From the NCBI RefSeq assembly GCF_001610835.1, contig NZ_CP011270.1, positions 2,498,001-2,562,000 on the forward strand: a stretch of 64,000 nucleotides of DNA, given 5' to 3'. Source of the stretch: Planctomyces sp. SH-PL14 (GTDB taxonomy: Bacteria; Planctomycetota; Planctomycetia; Planctomycetales; Planctomycetaceae). The position numbers were made by a program, and so were the translations under genes. The notes beneath the pieces were generated by a model. It was given only the letters and a program-made list of their open reading frames with translations. It ran no database searches and had not been told where the DNA came from. Below, one piece after another: positions 8,368-17,789 of this stretch (its first letter is position 1; each line of letters opens with the position of its first letter).

Positions 8368-8954
8368 GGCGAGTCCTCCCGCACTCCTTCGTGGATCAGT
8401 TCCTTCCGCAGGCGATTCCGCGCCTGGAGAAGGCGGTATTCAATGGTTCGGACCGACACTCCCAGCCGGGCCGACAGTTGTTCGTAAGTCCAGTTTTCCG
8501 TGTGCTTGAGCCACAGGATCTGGCGGTCCAGCTCCGGCAGCTTGTCGAGGGCCCGGCGGATCGACGCCTGCCGCTCGTTCCCCAGCATCCATCCCAGGGC
8601 GTCCCCGGCGGTGTCCCCCCGGGTCCGGACCTCTTCGGCAAACTGGTTCGTGTGCCGCCGCCGCCGTCCCATGGTGCGGCGGTACATCATGCACTGCCGG
8701 ATGGCGACCCGGTACAGCCAGGGGGCGACCCCTTCGGGCTGCGTCGGACGGTTCGGGGCGGCGACCGCCGCCACGGCGACTTCCTGAAGGACGTCGTCGG
8801 TGCCGCGGTCTTCCCCGAGCCGGCTGCGGATCACCGTCCGGAGCCAGTGCGAATGCTCGCTGAACGCAGCGCCCCAGTCGATCGGGGCGGCGCCGGAGGC
8901 GGCCGGATCGGAGGTGATCTGGCCACTGCTCGGTGAAAGCAACGCGCTCGTCAT
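8364..8954 (-). CDS. ECF-type RNA polymerase sigma factor
   Basis: 196 residues from the ATG at 8952-8954. Region 2 runs over roughly residues 30-95 (RGTDDVLQEV, VAPWLYRVAIRQ), region 4 over residues 135-190 (LPELDRQILWLKHTENWTY, SARLGVSVRTIEYRL as the helix-turn-helix). There is no sigma-3 domain or long C-terminal extension. It forms an overlapping pair with the anti-sigma gene. The 155 bp upstream, before the cytochrome gene end, should hold its promoter. Confidence 0.88.
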   Translation of the reverse strand: MTSALLSPSSGQITSDPAASGAAPIDWGAAFSEHSHWLRTVIRSRLGEDRGTDDVLQEVAVAAVAAPNRPTQPEGVAPWLYRVAIRQCMMYRRTMGRRRRHTNQFAEEVRTRGDTAGDALGWMLGNERQASIRRALDKLPELDRQILWLKHTENWTYEQLSARLGVSVRTIEYRLLQARNRLRKELIHEGVREDSP

Positions 8955-9110
8955 TGCTAAGACTCTGTTGCCGCGGCGACGCGAACTCCCGGGAAATTCT
9001 ACGAAATCCCGAGAGGCTCCGCGCGATCTCTCCGCGTTCCGGCCCCAAGAGAGCCGAATCGGTTCGGGGTCGCCCTGCGGCAAGAAAACGCACTGGAAGA
9101 AATGAATCTG

Positions 9111-12100
9111 TTACCAGTGCAGTTCGTGCAAAATCCGTGCGACTCCGTTCCGGAAACGGATCGGATAGAGAATCTCCTGCTTTCCACCCGCATTTCGCAC
9201 GAGCGGCTCGCCGACATCCCCTGTCACTTTGACCTTCAGCGACTTGTCGAGGATGTAAGCCCCGTCGGTCTGCGGCTCCAGGTCCTTGGAGAGGACCGCC
9301 CGGAAGTAGACCTTCCCTTCGGAGCCCGGTTCCGTGGCCGTCACGGTCAGGTGACGCTGGAACGAAGCGGACTGGTCGACCCGCCGCGGCTCGGGGAAGT
9401 CTTCGACGCGGAACGCGGCCGCGTCATAGCGGAACGTCGGCCGCTGCTGGCTGTCGAGGGCGTATCCCCGGAACCGGTAGCCCCGCTCCCGCGGCTCGCC
9501 CGAAGGCCACGGCTGCCCCGGATCGTCGAGGACCGCCAGCGGCGCGACCTCCTCGACCTTCAGGACGTCGTCCCCCAGCGGTCCCTGGAAGCCTGGACCG
9601 CGGCCGATCCAGTGCTTGGAGGCGTCCATGAACTTGCCGTGCCAGATCAGGGTCAGCGCCATCCGGTTGGCGTCCCATCCGAGGTTCGCCCCCTCGGGGT
9701 AGCCGATCCCGATCCCCCGTGGCGAGATCCCCTCGATGAAGTTCCGGTAGATCACGGGCGCCGTTCCGTCCGGCTTGAGCTCGATTGCCTGGGCCAGGAG
9801 ACCGTCGGGAATCCCGGCCTTCGTCGAGTCGGTCAGGTAGGTCCAGATGGCGGCGATCTGCTGCGGCGGGTTCCCGGCATAGACGTCCTGGATCGTCGCC
9901 CTGCCGTTCGGGAAGCCGGTCGGCATGCGGGTGCCGGGGCGGTACTTCTGCGGATCGGGGAGGTAGCGGAGGAACCAGTCCGGGTTCAGCCGGCGGGTCA
10001 TCGTCTGCAGGTCGATCGCCTGGATCCCCGTCGCGCGGAGCGAGCCGAACTGATGGCACTTGATGCAGGCGAGCTTGTTCTCGCCGACGAGGAGCCGGCC
10101 GGTCGCCTTGACCTTGTGCTCGGGCTCGTCGGAGGCGGGGAACGTCCCGTTCGGCTGCCGGTCGAGGGAGACCAGGACCTTATCGAGCTCGCCGACCGCG
10201 CCGCCGAACTTCGGCATCCGGGTCCGCATGTAGTCCCGGTCGCGGGCGCCGTTGCGGGTCACCTCCCGCAGCCAGTTGTCGTTGAGCTTGTCCCCCACGC
10301 CGTCGAGCCGCGGCGGAATGCGGCCTTCGTCCCCCATCTCCGGCTCGCCCGTCTTGAAGTGGATGTTCCGGGCCATCTCCGGTCCGCCGAGCGAGCCGCG
10401 GGAGTGGCAGGCGTAGCAGTTGAACGCCACGAGCGTTTCGTGGACCTTCTCCGCGGCGCTCGGCTCGGGCTGCGGAGGCGCGTGCGTCAGGGCCGCCACG
10501 AGGGCGCTCCGCTGGACCGCGGAGAGGTCATACTCAGGGATCGACGGCAGCGGCGGGACGGGGCTCCGGGCCGCTTCGAGGCCGTTCTTGGGAGCGGTCG
10601 AGAGACAGCCTTCGGCCGTCCGCAGCTCCGGGAGCGGTTTTCCCTTCACGGTCGAAGCGATCGTCTCGCCTCCCGCCTTCGCGGCGTGGCACGAGGCACA
10701 TCCCAGGGCGCCGAAGTAGCGGCGGCCGGTCTCGATCAGGTTCGGGTCGACGACATAGGCCCCCGGCTCCGGAGGCGCGTCGGATTTCTTCCCGACCTCT
10801 TCCGCCGTCGGAGCGACGATGCGGTCGAGCATCTGCCTCGGGGTCTTGGGGCCTTCGAACTCGACTTCGACGGTCCACTCTCCGCCCCCCTGGAAGTACT
10901 CGACACGGACCTTGTGGATCCCCGCCGTCAGGCTCATCTGGCCGGTCTTGGTGGAGTGCGGATGGACGCCGTCGACATCGACGACCTTGCCGCCGTCGAT
11001 GTACAGGATGCTGCCGTCATCGGAGCCGAGGTGGAACTTGTACCGTCCCTCCTGCTTGACCTCGAAGAAGCCTTCGAACCAGACGGCGAAGCCCGACTCC
11101 CGCCTGGCGACGGTCAGGTCGAGGCCGCGGCTGAGGCCGGTGGCGACCGGCTTGAGGTCGTCGAACTTGGGGACCGCGTTCCACTCGCCGTGGTAGACGG
11201 CGAAGGTCATGTTGGGCGGGAGCTTGCTGACGATGACGTCCCCGAGCAGATAGTTCGCCAGGTCCTTCGCTTCGTCGTCCTTGAGGTGCAGGGCGGGCAT
11301 CCGGCCGCCGGGGCGGACGTGCTGCGGGTTCTTGAGGAACTCGATCAGGCTCGGGACCGTGTACTTGCGGTCGACGCTCTGGAGCGGGACCGAGGTCGCG
11401 AGCGGCGTTGGCTCATCCTTCCGCGAGGCGTGACAGGCGACGCACCCGATCGAGTGAAAGAGGTTCTCGCCGCGCTTCCGCGCCGCCTGGTCGCCGGCCG
11501 CTTCGACGAGCGTCCCTGTCGAGGCGAGGAAGCTGACGAGGGCCTTGATCGTGCTCGCCTTGTCCCGCGGGTTCCAGTTGGCGAACAGGTCCGGCATCGT
11601 CGATCCCGGTTTGACACCGTGCGGATCGCTCAGAAACTCCGCGATCCAGGCCGGGTGCAGCCGCTTACCCGCCTCTTCGAGGTTCGGAGCGGGCTTCTTG
11701 TCGACGAAGTTCTTGAGAGCGTCCCCCGCGGCGTGGCACGACGTGCAGTTGAGTTCGCCGAGGAGCAGCCGTCCCCCTTCGGCCGCGTCTCCGGTCCCGG
11801 CGGCGTAGAACCGCTCGAAGCCGACATGGATCGGGCGGCGGGCTTCTTTGGCCGAATCTCGCGGGAGGACCCAGATGTTCCGGTAGCGGACCGGGTTGCC
11901 GTGGTCCTGAAGATAGATCGGTCCCGGCTCCGGTCCTTCGGGGAGCGGCGCGGCGGTCGTGGTCTTGGTGAGCTCGACATCCTGGTGGACGAGGACGCCG
12001 TTCAGCCGGACCGTGATCCGCGGGTTGGCGGTCGTCCTGCCGTCGGCGTACTTCGCGGCGGTGTAGTCGACGTCGTAGGTCTGCCAGACGAGCGGCGGGA

Positions 12101-12776
12101 GGCAGGTGTTCACATCGGGGCGACGGATCGTGTAGATCCCACCCGATTCATTGTCGAGACCTTCGAGCCCGAACGAGTCGAGCATCTGCGTCTCGTACCG
12201 ACCCTGGTAGTAGATCCCGCTGTTCCCCCGCCCCTGGCCGCGGGCATGCGGCATGTAGGGGGTGCGGAACTCGATATGGAGCGAAAAGTCCTGGAAGGTG
12301 TCGGTGCTGGTGCAACCCTGCTGGAGGAGGCTGTCTTCGGTGAGCTTGGCCCCCGGCTTCCAGTGCTTGTCGAGCGACTCCTTCGTTCCGTCGAACAGGA
12401 CGACCGCCCCTTCCGGCGGACGGAGCGCGATCGTCGGGCTCTTCCGCTCGGTCTTCTTGAGCTGGAGCGTGCCGATCAAGTCGGCGACCCCTTCGGCGTC
12501 CTCCTCCGCCTCCTGCTTCTCCTTGCCGTTCCATCCCGCGCCCGGCAGGCCGCCGCGGTAGGTCACGACCTTGAACAGGTTGTTCCCGAGGGCCACGACC
12601 TGCACGCCGAGGTTCTCGCCCAGGTACTCCCCCTGCACGGCGAAGTCCGGATCGGCCGCGGCCGCCTCCGGCGTGTCATACGTCTTGTTCGGCGTCTCGG
12701 CCGCGCGCGCCGCCGTTGTCAGTCCGAGGAGGACTGCCGCCACGAACTGAAAGCCCAACCCGGCGAAGCGCAGCAT
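9111..12776 (-). CDS. secreted five-heme cytochrome fused to DUF1080 and PA14 domains
   Basis: 1221 residues with an N-terminal signal peptide (cut near ARA-AE). A 3-keto-disaccharide-hydrolase/DUF1080 (LamG-like) domain spans about residues 120-305 (VVLFDGT, NSGIYYQGRYETQMLDS). Then come c-type heme sites at C344-H348, C445-H449, C693-H697, C787-H791 and C904-H908 (CTSCH, CVACH, CASCH, CYACH, CIKCH), with a PA14-like carbohydrate-binding domain at about 520-645 between hemes 2 and 3. MP residues about 45-55 after several motifs are candidate Met axial ligands. It is probably a periplasmic or surface protein coupling sugar binding or cleavage to electron transfer. No partner gene is adjacent. 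Confidence 0.85.
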   Translation of the reverse strand: MLRFAGLGFQFVAAVLLGLTTAARAAETPNKTYDTPEAAAADPDFAVQGEYLGENLGVQVVALGNNLFKVVTYRGGLPGAGWNGKEKQEAEEDAEGVADLIGTLQLKKTERKSPTIALRPPEGAVVLFDGTKESLDKHWKPGAKLTEDSLLQQGCTSTDTFQDFSLHIEFRTPYMPHARGQGRGNSGIYYQGRYETQMLDSFGLEGLDNESGGIYTIRRPDVNTCLPPLVWQTYDVDYTAAKYADGRTTANPRITVRLNGVLVHQDVELTKTTTAAPLPEGPEPGPIYLQDHGNPVRYRNIWVLPRDSAKEARRPIHVGFERFYAAGTGDAAEGGRLLLGELNCTSCHAAGDALKNFVDKKPAPNLEEAGKRLHPAWIAEFLSDPHGVKPGSTMPDLFANWNPRDKASTIKALVSFLASTGTLVEAAGDQAARKRGENLFHSIGCVACHASRKDEPTPLATSVPLQSVDRKYTVPSLIEFLKNPQHVRPGGRMPALHLKDDEAKDLANYLLGDVIVSKLPPNMTFAVYHGEWNAVPKFDDLKPVATGLSRGLDLTVARRESGFAVWFEGFFEVKQEGRYKFHLGSDDGSILYIDGGKVVDVDGVHPHSTKTGQMSLTAGIHKVRVEYFQGGGEWTVEVEFEGPKTPRQMLDRIVAPTAEEVGKKSDAPPEPGAYVVDPNLIETGRRYFGALGCASCHAAKAGGETIASTVKGKPLPELRTAEGCLSTAPKNGLEAARSPVPPLPSIPEYDLSAVQRSALVAALTHAPPQPEPSAAEKVHETLVAFNCYACHSRGSLGGPEMARNIHFKTGEPEMGDEGRIPPRLDGVGDKLNDNWLREVTRNGARDRDYMRTRMPKFGGAVGELDKVLVSLDRQPNGTFPASDEPEHKVKATGRLLVGENKLACIKCHQFGSLRATGIQAIDLQTMTRRLNPDWFLRYLPDPQKYRPGTRMPTGFPNGRATIQDVYAGNPPQQIAAIWTYLTDSTKAGIPDGLLAQAIELKPDGTAPVIYRNFIEGISPRGIGIGYPEGANLGWDANRMALTLIWHGKFMDASKHWIGRGPGFQGPLGDDVLKVEEVAPLAVLDDPGQPWPSGEPRERGYRFRGYALDSQQRPTFRYDAAAFRVEDFPEPRRVDQSASFQRHLTVTATEPGSEGKVYFRAVLSKDLEPQTDGAYILDKSLKVKVTGDVGEPLVRNAGGKQEILYPIRFRNGVARILHELHW

Positions 12777-12879
12777 GTGTTCCTCGGAGACGCTGAGAAA
12801 ACGGAATGCAACACATCAGACGATCATGGCCGGAAGCGCAGAGTCTTCCGGATCGAGTCCCTCGACTCTGGGCCGTGCC

Positions 12880-13719
12880 TCACGACTTCGCGTTGATGCG
12901 GACGCCGATCGTCCGGAGTTCTTCGAGCTGCTTCTTGGCCGGCTCGGGGAGGCTGCCGAGGTCGAGGTAGAGGTACCAGTATGGCGCGAACCGCTGTTCG
13001 CCGGCGGCATCCTTCTTGGCCATGTCGACGAGCGGCGTCAGGTCGGTGACCGGGTTGCCGGTCAGGAACGTGTACCGCAACTCCGTCATTCCCTTGAGAG
13101 GGGCGAGGTCGGAGACCTTGTTGGAGGCGAGGTCGAGGGACGACATCCACTTCAGGTTCGCCAGCGGGGCGAGGTTCGCCACCTTGTTCTCCGACAGGTA
13201 GAGCGCGTGCAGCTTGCCAAGGCCGGCGAGCGGATCGAGGGCTTCAATCTGGTTGCCGTTGAGGTGCAGCGAGCCGAGCTTGTCGAGCTTTTCCAGTCCG
13301 GCGAGGGACGCGATCTGGTTGTGGTTGAGCTCCAGGTACTGCAGTTTCACCAGGGGGGCGAGCGGGGCCAGGTCTTTGATCTGGTTCTTGGAGAGGTACA
13401 GGCTCTGGATGTTGATGAGCCCGCTCAGCGGGGCCAGGTTCTGGATGGCGTTGTCCGACAGCTTGACCTCGGCGAGGCTGGTGCACTTTTCGAGGCCCGT
13501 GAGGTCCTTGATCTGTTTGCCGCGGGCGTCGAGGAAGAAGATCGTCTTGAGGTCGGCCTCATCGATCATCGGCTTGTCGATCTGCTTCTGCTTCAGGATC
13601 GCCTTGATGACCGCTTCGAGGTTGGGGTCGGGAAAGATCCCGTCCGCGCGGCAGACCGAGGCGCTCAGGGTGAGGGCCACGCCGACGATGAGGGCGAGTC
13701 GTTGCATCCAGAACATCAT
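12880..13719 (-). CDS. secreted leucine-rich-repeat protein
   Basis: 279 residues from the ATG at 13717-13719, with GGAG 7 bases upstream. A signal peptide of about 24 residues is followed by a short helical cap (LEAVIKAILKQKQID) and about eight 22-residue LRRs of the internalin type, with repeats such as LQYLELNHNQIASLAGLEK. The Asn ladder and LxxLxLxxNxI pattern are regular. The C-terminal ~50 residues are non-repetitive. It is a likely extracytoplasmic protein-binding solenoid; the partner is unknown. Confidence 0.83.
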   Translation of the reverse strand: MMFWMQRLALIVGVALTLSASVCRADGIFPDPNLEAVIKAILKQKQIDKPMIDEADLKTIFFLDARGKQIKDLTGLEKCTSLAEVKLSDNAIQNLAPLSGLINIQSLYLSKNQIKDLAPLAPLVKLQYLELNHNQIASLAGLEKLDKLGSLHLNGNQIEALDPLAGLGKLHALYLSENKVANLAPLANLKWMSSLDLASNKVSDLAPLKGMTELRYTFLTGNPVTDLTPLVDMAKKDAAGEQRFAPYWYLYLDLGSLPEPAKKQLEELRTIGVRINAKS

Positions 13720-13890
13720 GCGACAGCTCCACACAGCTTTCGGGCACACCGCGATCGAGGACCAGCAGAGGGTATTGCGGGACCCGTACCCGATCGGAGA
13801 CCCGTGGACGGGCGAGTGTAGGGAAGGTCTTGCGGTCGCACCAACGAGCGCCGATGTGTCGCCGGGGTTGGGGGCGTTCGCTGGTCACCG

Positions 13891-14188
13891 GGGTCCAGGG
13901 GGGCACCCCTGGTGGGGAGTGCAGAGGGGCAACGCCTCTTTGCCCGCCGGAGGCCCTCTCGTCCACAGATGTCTGAAGGAGCACGTCTCCAAGCGCGGAG
14001 AACGTGTCGTATGCCCCCTCACCAACCCGCTGGGATTGCAGAGCGACCGGCGAGTCCTCGACGCCGGTTCCACAAAGCGGTCGCCCGTTGCGTACCACGG
14101 TTCCTCATGGAAGTGCCTCCAGCGGCAAGGGGGCCTGTGTTGTTTTTTGGCCCCTTGACCCCAGCGGCCGTGGCACATTGGGTTTGAG
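13891..14188 (+). repeat. dispersed ~300-bp structured repeat, copy 2
   Basis: Same orientation as copy 1. The left hairpin at 13921-13943 keeps all ten pairs, two of them G-T. The right-end hairpin carries a longer T-rich loop (TGTGTTGTTTTTT). It sits between the LRR gene and the left end of the phage-like island. Confidence 0.85.
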
Positions 14189-14363
14189 CAATGGACGTCT
14201 CGCCGGCAAGGACGTCATCCGAACATTCCCCCGGAACCGATCCCCCTGCGGCAACAGAACCTCATCGCCCCGCAACACACGCGAGCGGCCGAAGACCTCG
14301 TCACCGCCGCAACCAGAACTCTTCACATGAGTTTCACCCAGACTATCCCCCCGGTTCCTTGCG

Positions 14364-14374
14364 GATCGGTAATC
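14364..14374. repeat. candidate left att-like core (GATCGGTAATC)
   Basis: An 11-base sequence found again at 31317-31327, just after the integrase stop. Here it is flanked as CGGAT-CGGTA-ATCCG, a small inverted-arm site. A recombination core is one reading; see the caveat in the matching finding. Confidence 0.3.
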
Positions 14375-14530
14375 CGTTGAAGGAGTTAGGACGCTACCCG
14401 GTGACGTACCGGATGCGTCCTTTTTCGTTTCGGGGACGATGCTGGGTGACTGTCCGTACACTGACACGTTGCGCCCCGGATGCGTCCTGTGCTATCGCTT
14501 CGACTATCGGTAGTCGCTCCTCACCCCCCC

Positions 14531-14665
14531 TCTCGGGGGCACGGTGGGGCGATCGTCTGGACGGCCCAACTGGACCCAGAGGCCCCCCCCATCTTGGGTC
14601 CTCTCTCGGCCTTCCCAACGCACGGGAGCGCCCGCATCGCGCCCAATTTGCACATAGTATACCCA
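14531..14665 (+). repeat. island internal repeat, diverged direct copy
   Basis: Shares in order with 24960-25095 the blocks CCCTCTC-GGGGGCA, a C-run, GGGTCCTCTC, CCGCATCGC, a TTTGC and CATAGT..ACCC. Too diverged for coding; the function could be an origin, operator or packaging site. Confidence 0.5.
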
Positions 14666-14825
14666 GCCAGACTCCCGGCAGGCTCCAGCCCTCTCCTGCG
14701 GCGGACACACACACGCTTCCCACGGTAAACCCCTTGCGGGAGAGGCTCTTGCGGCTCTCCATACCGCCCGGGAGGGGATCCGCTTCCCACGGTGGCCCTG
14801 GGTAGGTTCCCTATCCGCATATTAG

Positions 14826-14873
14826 ACGCGATGCGGGGCACCCCGCGTTAGCTCTGCGTCGGGAGAGGACCCA
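14826..14873 (-). repeat. island internal repeat, inverted copy
   Basis: The reverse complement matches 25016-25063 over about 45 bases with two or three mismatches (GGGTCCTCTCCCGACGCAGA and GCGGGGTGCCCCGCATCGC). It includes the palindrome GCGGGG-TG-CCCCGC. Confidence 0.7.
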
Positions 14874-15197
14874 AACCAGGGGGGTGGGTGGAGAGAAACA
14901 GGAAGAAGGTGGAGAAGGGGGAAAAGGGGTGGGGAAGCTCTGGAACCCAGCATTTCTCCTACTCAAATCTCTCTCTCTTCTCTCTTACTCTCTAGAGTCT
15001 AAGTGGGGAAAAGCCTCCCCGTACCTCTGCTCTCTGCCTGACTGCTCCCCTGTTGCTACCCGCTGACGGCCACGGTACGGCATTCTGTGTGGTACAATGC
15101 GGCCCGCTGGGCGAGGAGTAGCTACCTCACGACCGGCCGTCGCGGCTCCTGTTGGCTTCGTCGGTCCGGTCAGCCCGGTCTTCAACAGGAGGCTTCC

Positions 15198-15809
15198 ATG
15201 ACCATTGGAGAGTTCTGCCAGGCAGTAGACGACCATGAGCGTTTGGCGAAGGCGGCCCGAGAGGATCGCGATCGCGTCGCTACTGCCCCGTCACCATCAC
15301 ACCGGCGGGTTTACGAGCGGGTCGTCGTCAGGTCGTCGCAGTATGTTGCTATGAAGTCCGCGGCCCTCATGCGAACAGAGGGATACCAGCAGGTCGCTGA
15401 CCTCTGCATCGTTAAAGAGGGCGAGTTCACTTCGGCTGCATTGTGCAGGCTGGTCGCCAGATTTGCGCTACACGATCCCTCCGTCAGAAGCCTGGATCTT
15501 CAGCAGTTTGTGTCGATGGCTCTCGGGAAGCATTCTCCTGAGCCGAACCATCCAGAAGGTCCTGTGGATGGCCCAATTGACGATCTGGTCACCGATCAAC
15601 AACTGGGGGACCACAGCAAGAACAGCCGGGGCTACTTCACCACGTTCCTGAAGTCCAAAGGAGTCGCACCGGCCAATTACCGGCCGAACATGGGTCGGGA
15701 GGCTCATATGTGGTCATACTCGGCGATCCTGGAAATCCTACGAAAGCACTTCGGCCACGATCGCTGGCCTGACAATTTTCAAGACTTGAAGACCCGCCCG
15801 AATCGCTGA
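15198..15809 (+). CDS. hypothetical protein, first gene of the island
   Basis: 203 residues from the ATG at 15198 with a strong AGGAGG 6 bases upstream. Not recognised. The first ~100 residues are helical and charged (MTIGEFCQAVDDHERLAKAA); the last ~70 carry a compact segment (NSRGYFTTFLKSKGVAPANY ... ILEILRKHFG). No membrane segment or known motif. As the first rightward gene it could be an early regulatory protein. Confidence 0.6.
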   Translation: MTIGEFCQAVDDHERLAKAAREDRDRVATAPSPSHRRVYERVVVRSSQYVAMKSAALMRTEGYQQVADLCIVKEGEFTSAALCRLVARFALHDPSVRSLDLQQFVSMALGKHSPEPNHPEGPVDGPIDDLVTDQQLGDHSKNSRGYFTTFLKSKGVAPANYRPNMGREAHMWSYSAILEILRKHFGHDRWPDNFQDLKTRPNR

Positions 15810-15959
15810 TAGCTCTGCTTGCTCGGGTTGCTCTGCGGGATGCTCGGGTTGCTCAGTAACACGTCCGATTCGTCTCCAACGCCCCGTCGCCCGACCGTAC
15901 TGTGACCGCATCAGGCCCCCAACAACAAAAGGGGCCGGGACTCACGGAGACGGTCAAAA

Positions 15960-16169
15960 ATGGACGCTTCAATCCCCGGAGAAATCTGCTCCGGTTCGGT
16001 CTACACGAAGGAAGAACTGATCGCCCGCGCCGGCTGGGGCAAGGCGGCTTGGCTGTCGGCTCAGAAAGCTGGCCTGCAGGTTCAGCGGCGCAACCGCCGA
16101 GCCTATGTGACCGGCGAAGCCTTCATCTCTTACATCAACGCGGCTCCCACTAACGAGCCGGTTGCCTGA
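15960..16169 (+). CDS. small DNA-binding-like protein
   Basis: 69 residues. YTKEELIARAGWGKAAWLS followed by a basic stretch (QRRNRRAYVTGEAFISYIN) has the look of the short winged-helix/excisionase-type proteins of planctomycete phages. It lies upstream of the replication gene. It may be the excisionase or an early regulator; not proven. Confidence 0.6.
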   Translation: MDASIPGEICSGSVYTKEELIARAGWGKAAWLSAQKAGLQVQRRNRRAYVTGEAFISYINAAPTNEPVA

Positions 16170-16299
16170 CGGCTGGGCTTGCTTTGCCTGGCTCTGAAAA
16201 CGAGTCGAGCCGGGTCAAGGCTCTCACCTCAATCCGGCTCGCTCAATCTTCTCTCCCGCGTTCGGTCGCCAAACCCGCGGGGCATCTTCAAGGACGACC

Positions 16300-16533
16300 A
16301 TGATTCTAGCATGCGATGAATCGGAATCCACAGCGGTCTATCTGGGACCAGATGAGGTTTCCGCGATCAAGTCAGCTTTCATCGTCTCGGCCCTGGAGCT
16401 GGCGCAATCAGCTGCGGAACTGCGGCAGGTCTACGACCCGGAACACCCGGTTCATGACCTGGCCCGGTCGATCCTGCAGAAGACGGCCGCAATCTCCTCC
16501 CTGATCGAACAGCGGCAGGGGGTGGCAGGTTGA
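16300..16533 (+). CDS. small hypothetical protein
   Basis: 77 residues, ATG with AAGGA upstream. Acidic N-terminus and a long amphipathic helix pair (IKSAFIVSALELAQSAAELRQV). Its TGA overlaps the TTG start of the next gene, so it is coupled to the replication protein. Not recognised. Confidence 0.55.
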   Translation: MILACDESESTAVYLGPDEVSAIKSAFIVSALELAQSAAELRQVYDPEHPVHDLARSILQKTAAISSLIEQRQGVAG

Positions 16534-17789
16534 ATGACCTTCACCCTTGGCCCGAATCTCCCCCCGTCGACTCCCCGGCTTACCGTGGCATCGTCGGCCA
16601 GTTCATCCGCCTTGTCTCGCCTCACACTGAGGCGGACCCGATGGCACTGCTGGTTCAGCTGCTCGCCGCGGTTGGTGTGATGATGGGGCGGAACGTCAAG
16701 ATTTTCGTCGATGGCTGCTACCACTACCCGCTGCTGCACGTCCTGATCCTCGGTCGAAGCTCCAAGGCCAGGAAGGGAACGTCCCTTGGCTGGATCACGC
16801 AATTCGTTGCCCTGATCGATCCGGAGTTTTCGATCAACTGCATCGTGAGCGGGATCTCCAGCGGCGAGGGGCTGATTTCCGCCATCGCTGACGACCCGGA
16901 GACGAAAGCCGAGAGGGACAAGCGGCTACTTGTGGTTGAGACGGAATACACGGGGGTGTTCCGCAAGTGTGCTCGGGAAGGGAACGTCCTCGCGCCGACA
17001 CTGCGGCAACTCTGGGACGGTGGACACGTCGGCATCCTGACGAAAGGACACAAGGTCACCGTCGCGGACCCGATGGTTGGTCTGATCGGTCACGCCACGA
17101 TCGGCGAACTCAAAGCCCGCATCGACCCCGGTGATATCTGCGGTGGGAACGCGAACCGGCTGCTCTGGACGCTTGCCAAGCGATCGAAGTTGATGCCGTT
17201 TAGCACTCGGCCGGACGCCAAGGAACTGGACGCCCTTGCAGCGACGTTCCGGTACCGCATCACTGAGGCTCAAGAGGCAGGGGAAGTCACCCGGAGTCGC
17301 GAGGCAAACGCCACATGGCGAGTGATGTATACCGCCCTCGCGGCTGACGATTCGACAGACATCGTGGGGGACGTTCTGTCCCGAAGCGAGCCGATGCTGC
17401 TGAGAGTCGCATTGATTTATGCAGCCCTCGATGGAAGTGGCACGATCGACGTGACGCACCTGGAAAGTGCCGCGGCGGTCTGGGACTACTGCTCGGCGTC
17501 GGCCCGATTCGTCTTCTCAGACTCCACAGGCAACAAGCTGACGGACCGCGTTGTCCGGCTCCTGATCGACGCTGGCGAGGAAGGGCTGACGCAAAGCGCC
17601 CTCGCAAGCAACGCCTGCAAAAACGCCCCGGTCGACACGCTGAACGCCGCGTTGAAGGTCGGCGAGGGAATGGGGCTGATCTTCGCGGACACGGTCCAGA
17701 CGACCGGGCGGCCGGCAAAGAGGTGGCGCAGCACGAAGTACCGCCCGCAACCTTCCTTCGCGATCCATAGCGGGGAGGTGCCGGCGTGA
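16530..17789 (+). CDS. DUF3987-like phage replication/primase-helicase-type protein
   Basis: 419 residues starting at TTG (16530), which overlaps the preceding stop; a G-rich AGGGGG lies about 9 bases upstream. HVLILGRSSKARKGTSLG occupies the P-loop position in the usual DUF3987 order, then a conserved acidic ETEYTGVFRKC, LRQLWDGG, and GLIGHATIGELKARI. The C-terminal ~80 residues look like a winged helix (EEGLTQSALASNACKNAPVD). DUF3987 proteins sit in phage and plasmid replication modules and are thought to act as helicase/primase-type ATPases. Gene order fits the island's replication protein. Confidence 0.65.
   Translation: MNDLHPWPESPPVDSPAYRGIVGQFIRLVSPHTEADPMALLVQLLAAVGVMMGRNVKIFVDGCYHYPLLHVLILGRSSKARKGTSLGWITQFVALIDPEFSINCIVSGISSGEGLISAIADDPETKAERDKRLLVVETEYTGVFRKCAREGNVLAPTLRQLWDGGHVGILTKGHKVTVADPMVGLIGHATIGELKARIDPGDICGGNANRLLWTLAKRSKLMPFSTRPDAKELDALAATFRYRITEAQEAGEVTRSREANATWRVMYTALAADDSTDIVGDVLSRSEPMLLRVALIYAALDGSGTIDVTHLESAAAVWDYCSASARFVFSDSTGNKLTDRVVRLLIDAGEEGLTQSALASNACKNAPVDTLNAALKVGEGMGLIFADTVQTTGRPAKRWRSTKYRPQPSFAIHSGEVPA

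Larger units (their letters stand above)
14189..15197. other. gene-poor left end of the phage-like island
   Basis: About 1 kb with no reading frame I would support. It holds two copies of an internal repeat (14531-14665 direct, 14826-14873 inverted), short G- and C-runs, a polypyrimidine tract at about 14965-15000 and the candidate recombination core at 14364-14374. A regulatory or replication region is plausible. Confidence 0.5.

Noticed and set aside
9102-12896. Very long rightward open frame (1264 codons)
   Set aside because: It is antisense to the five-heme cytochrome gene, whose signal peptide, CxxCH motifs and domains are clear. High GC keeps the opposite frame open.
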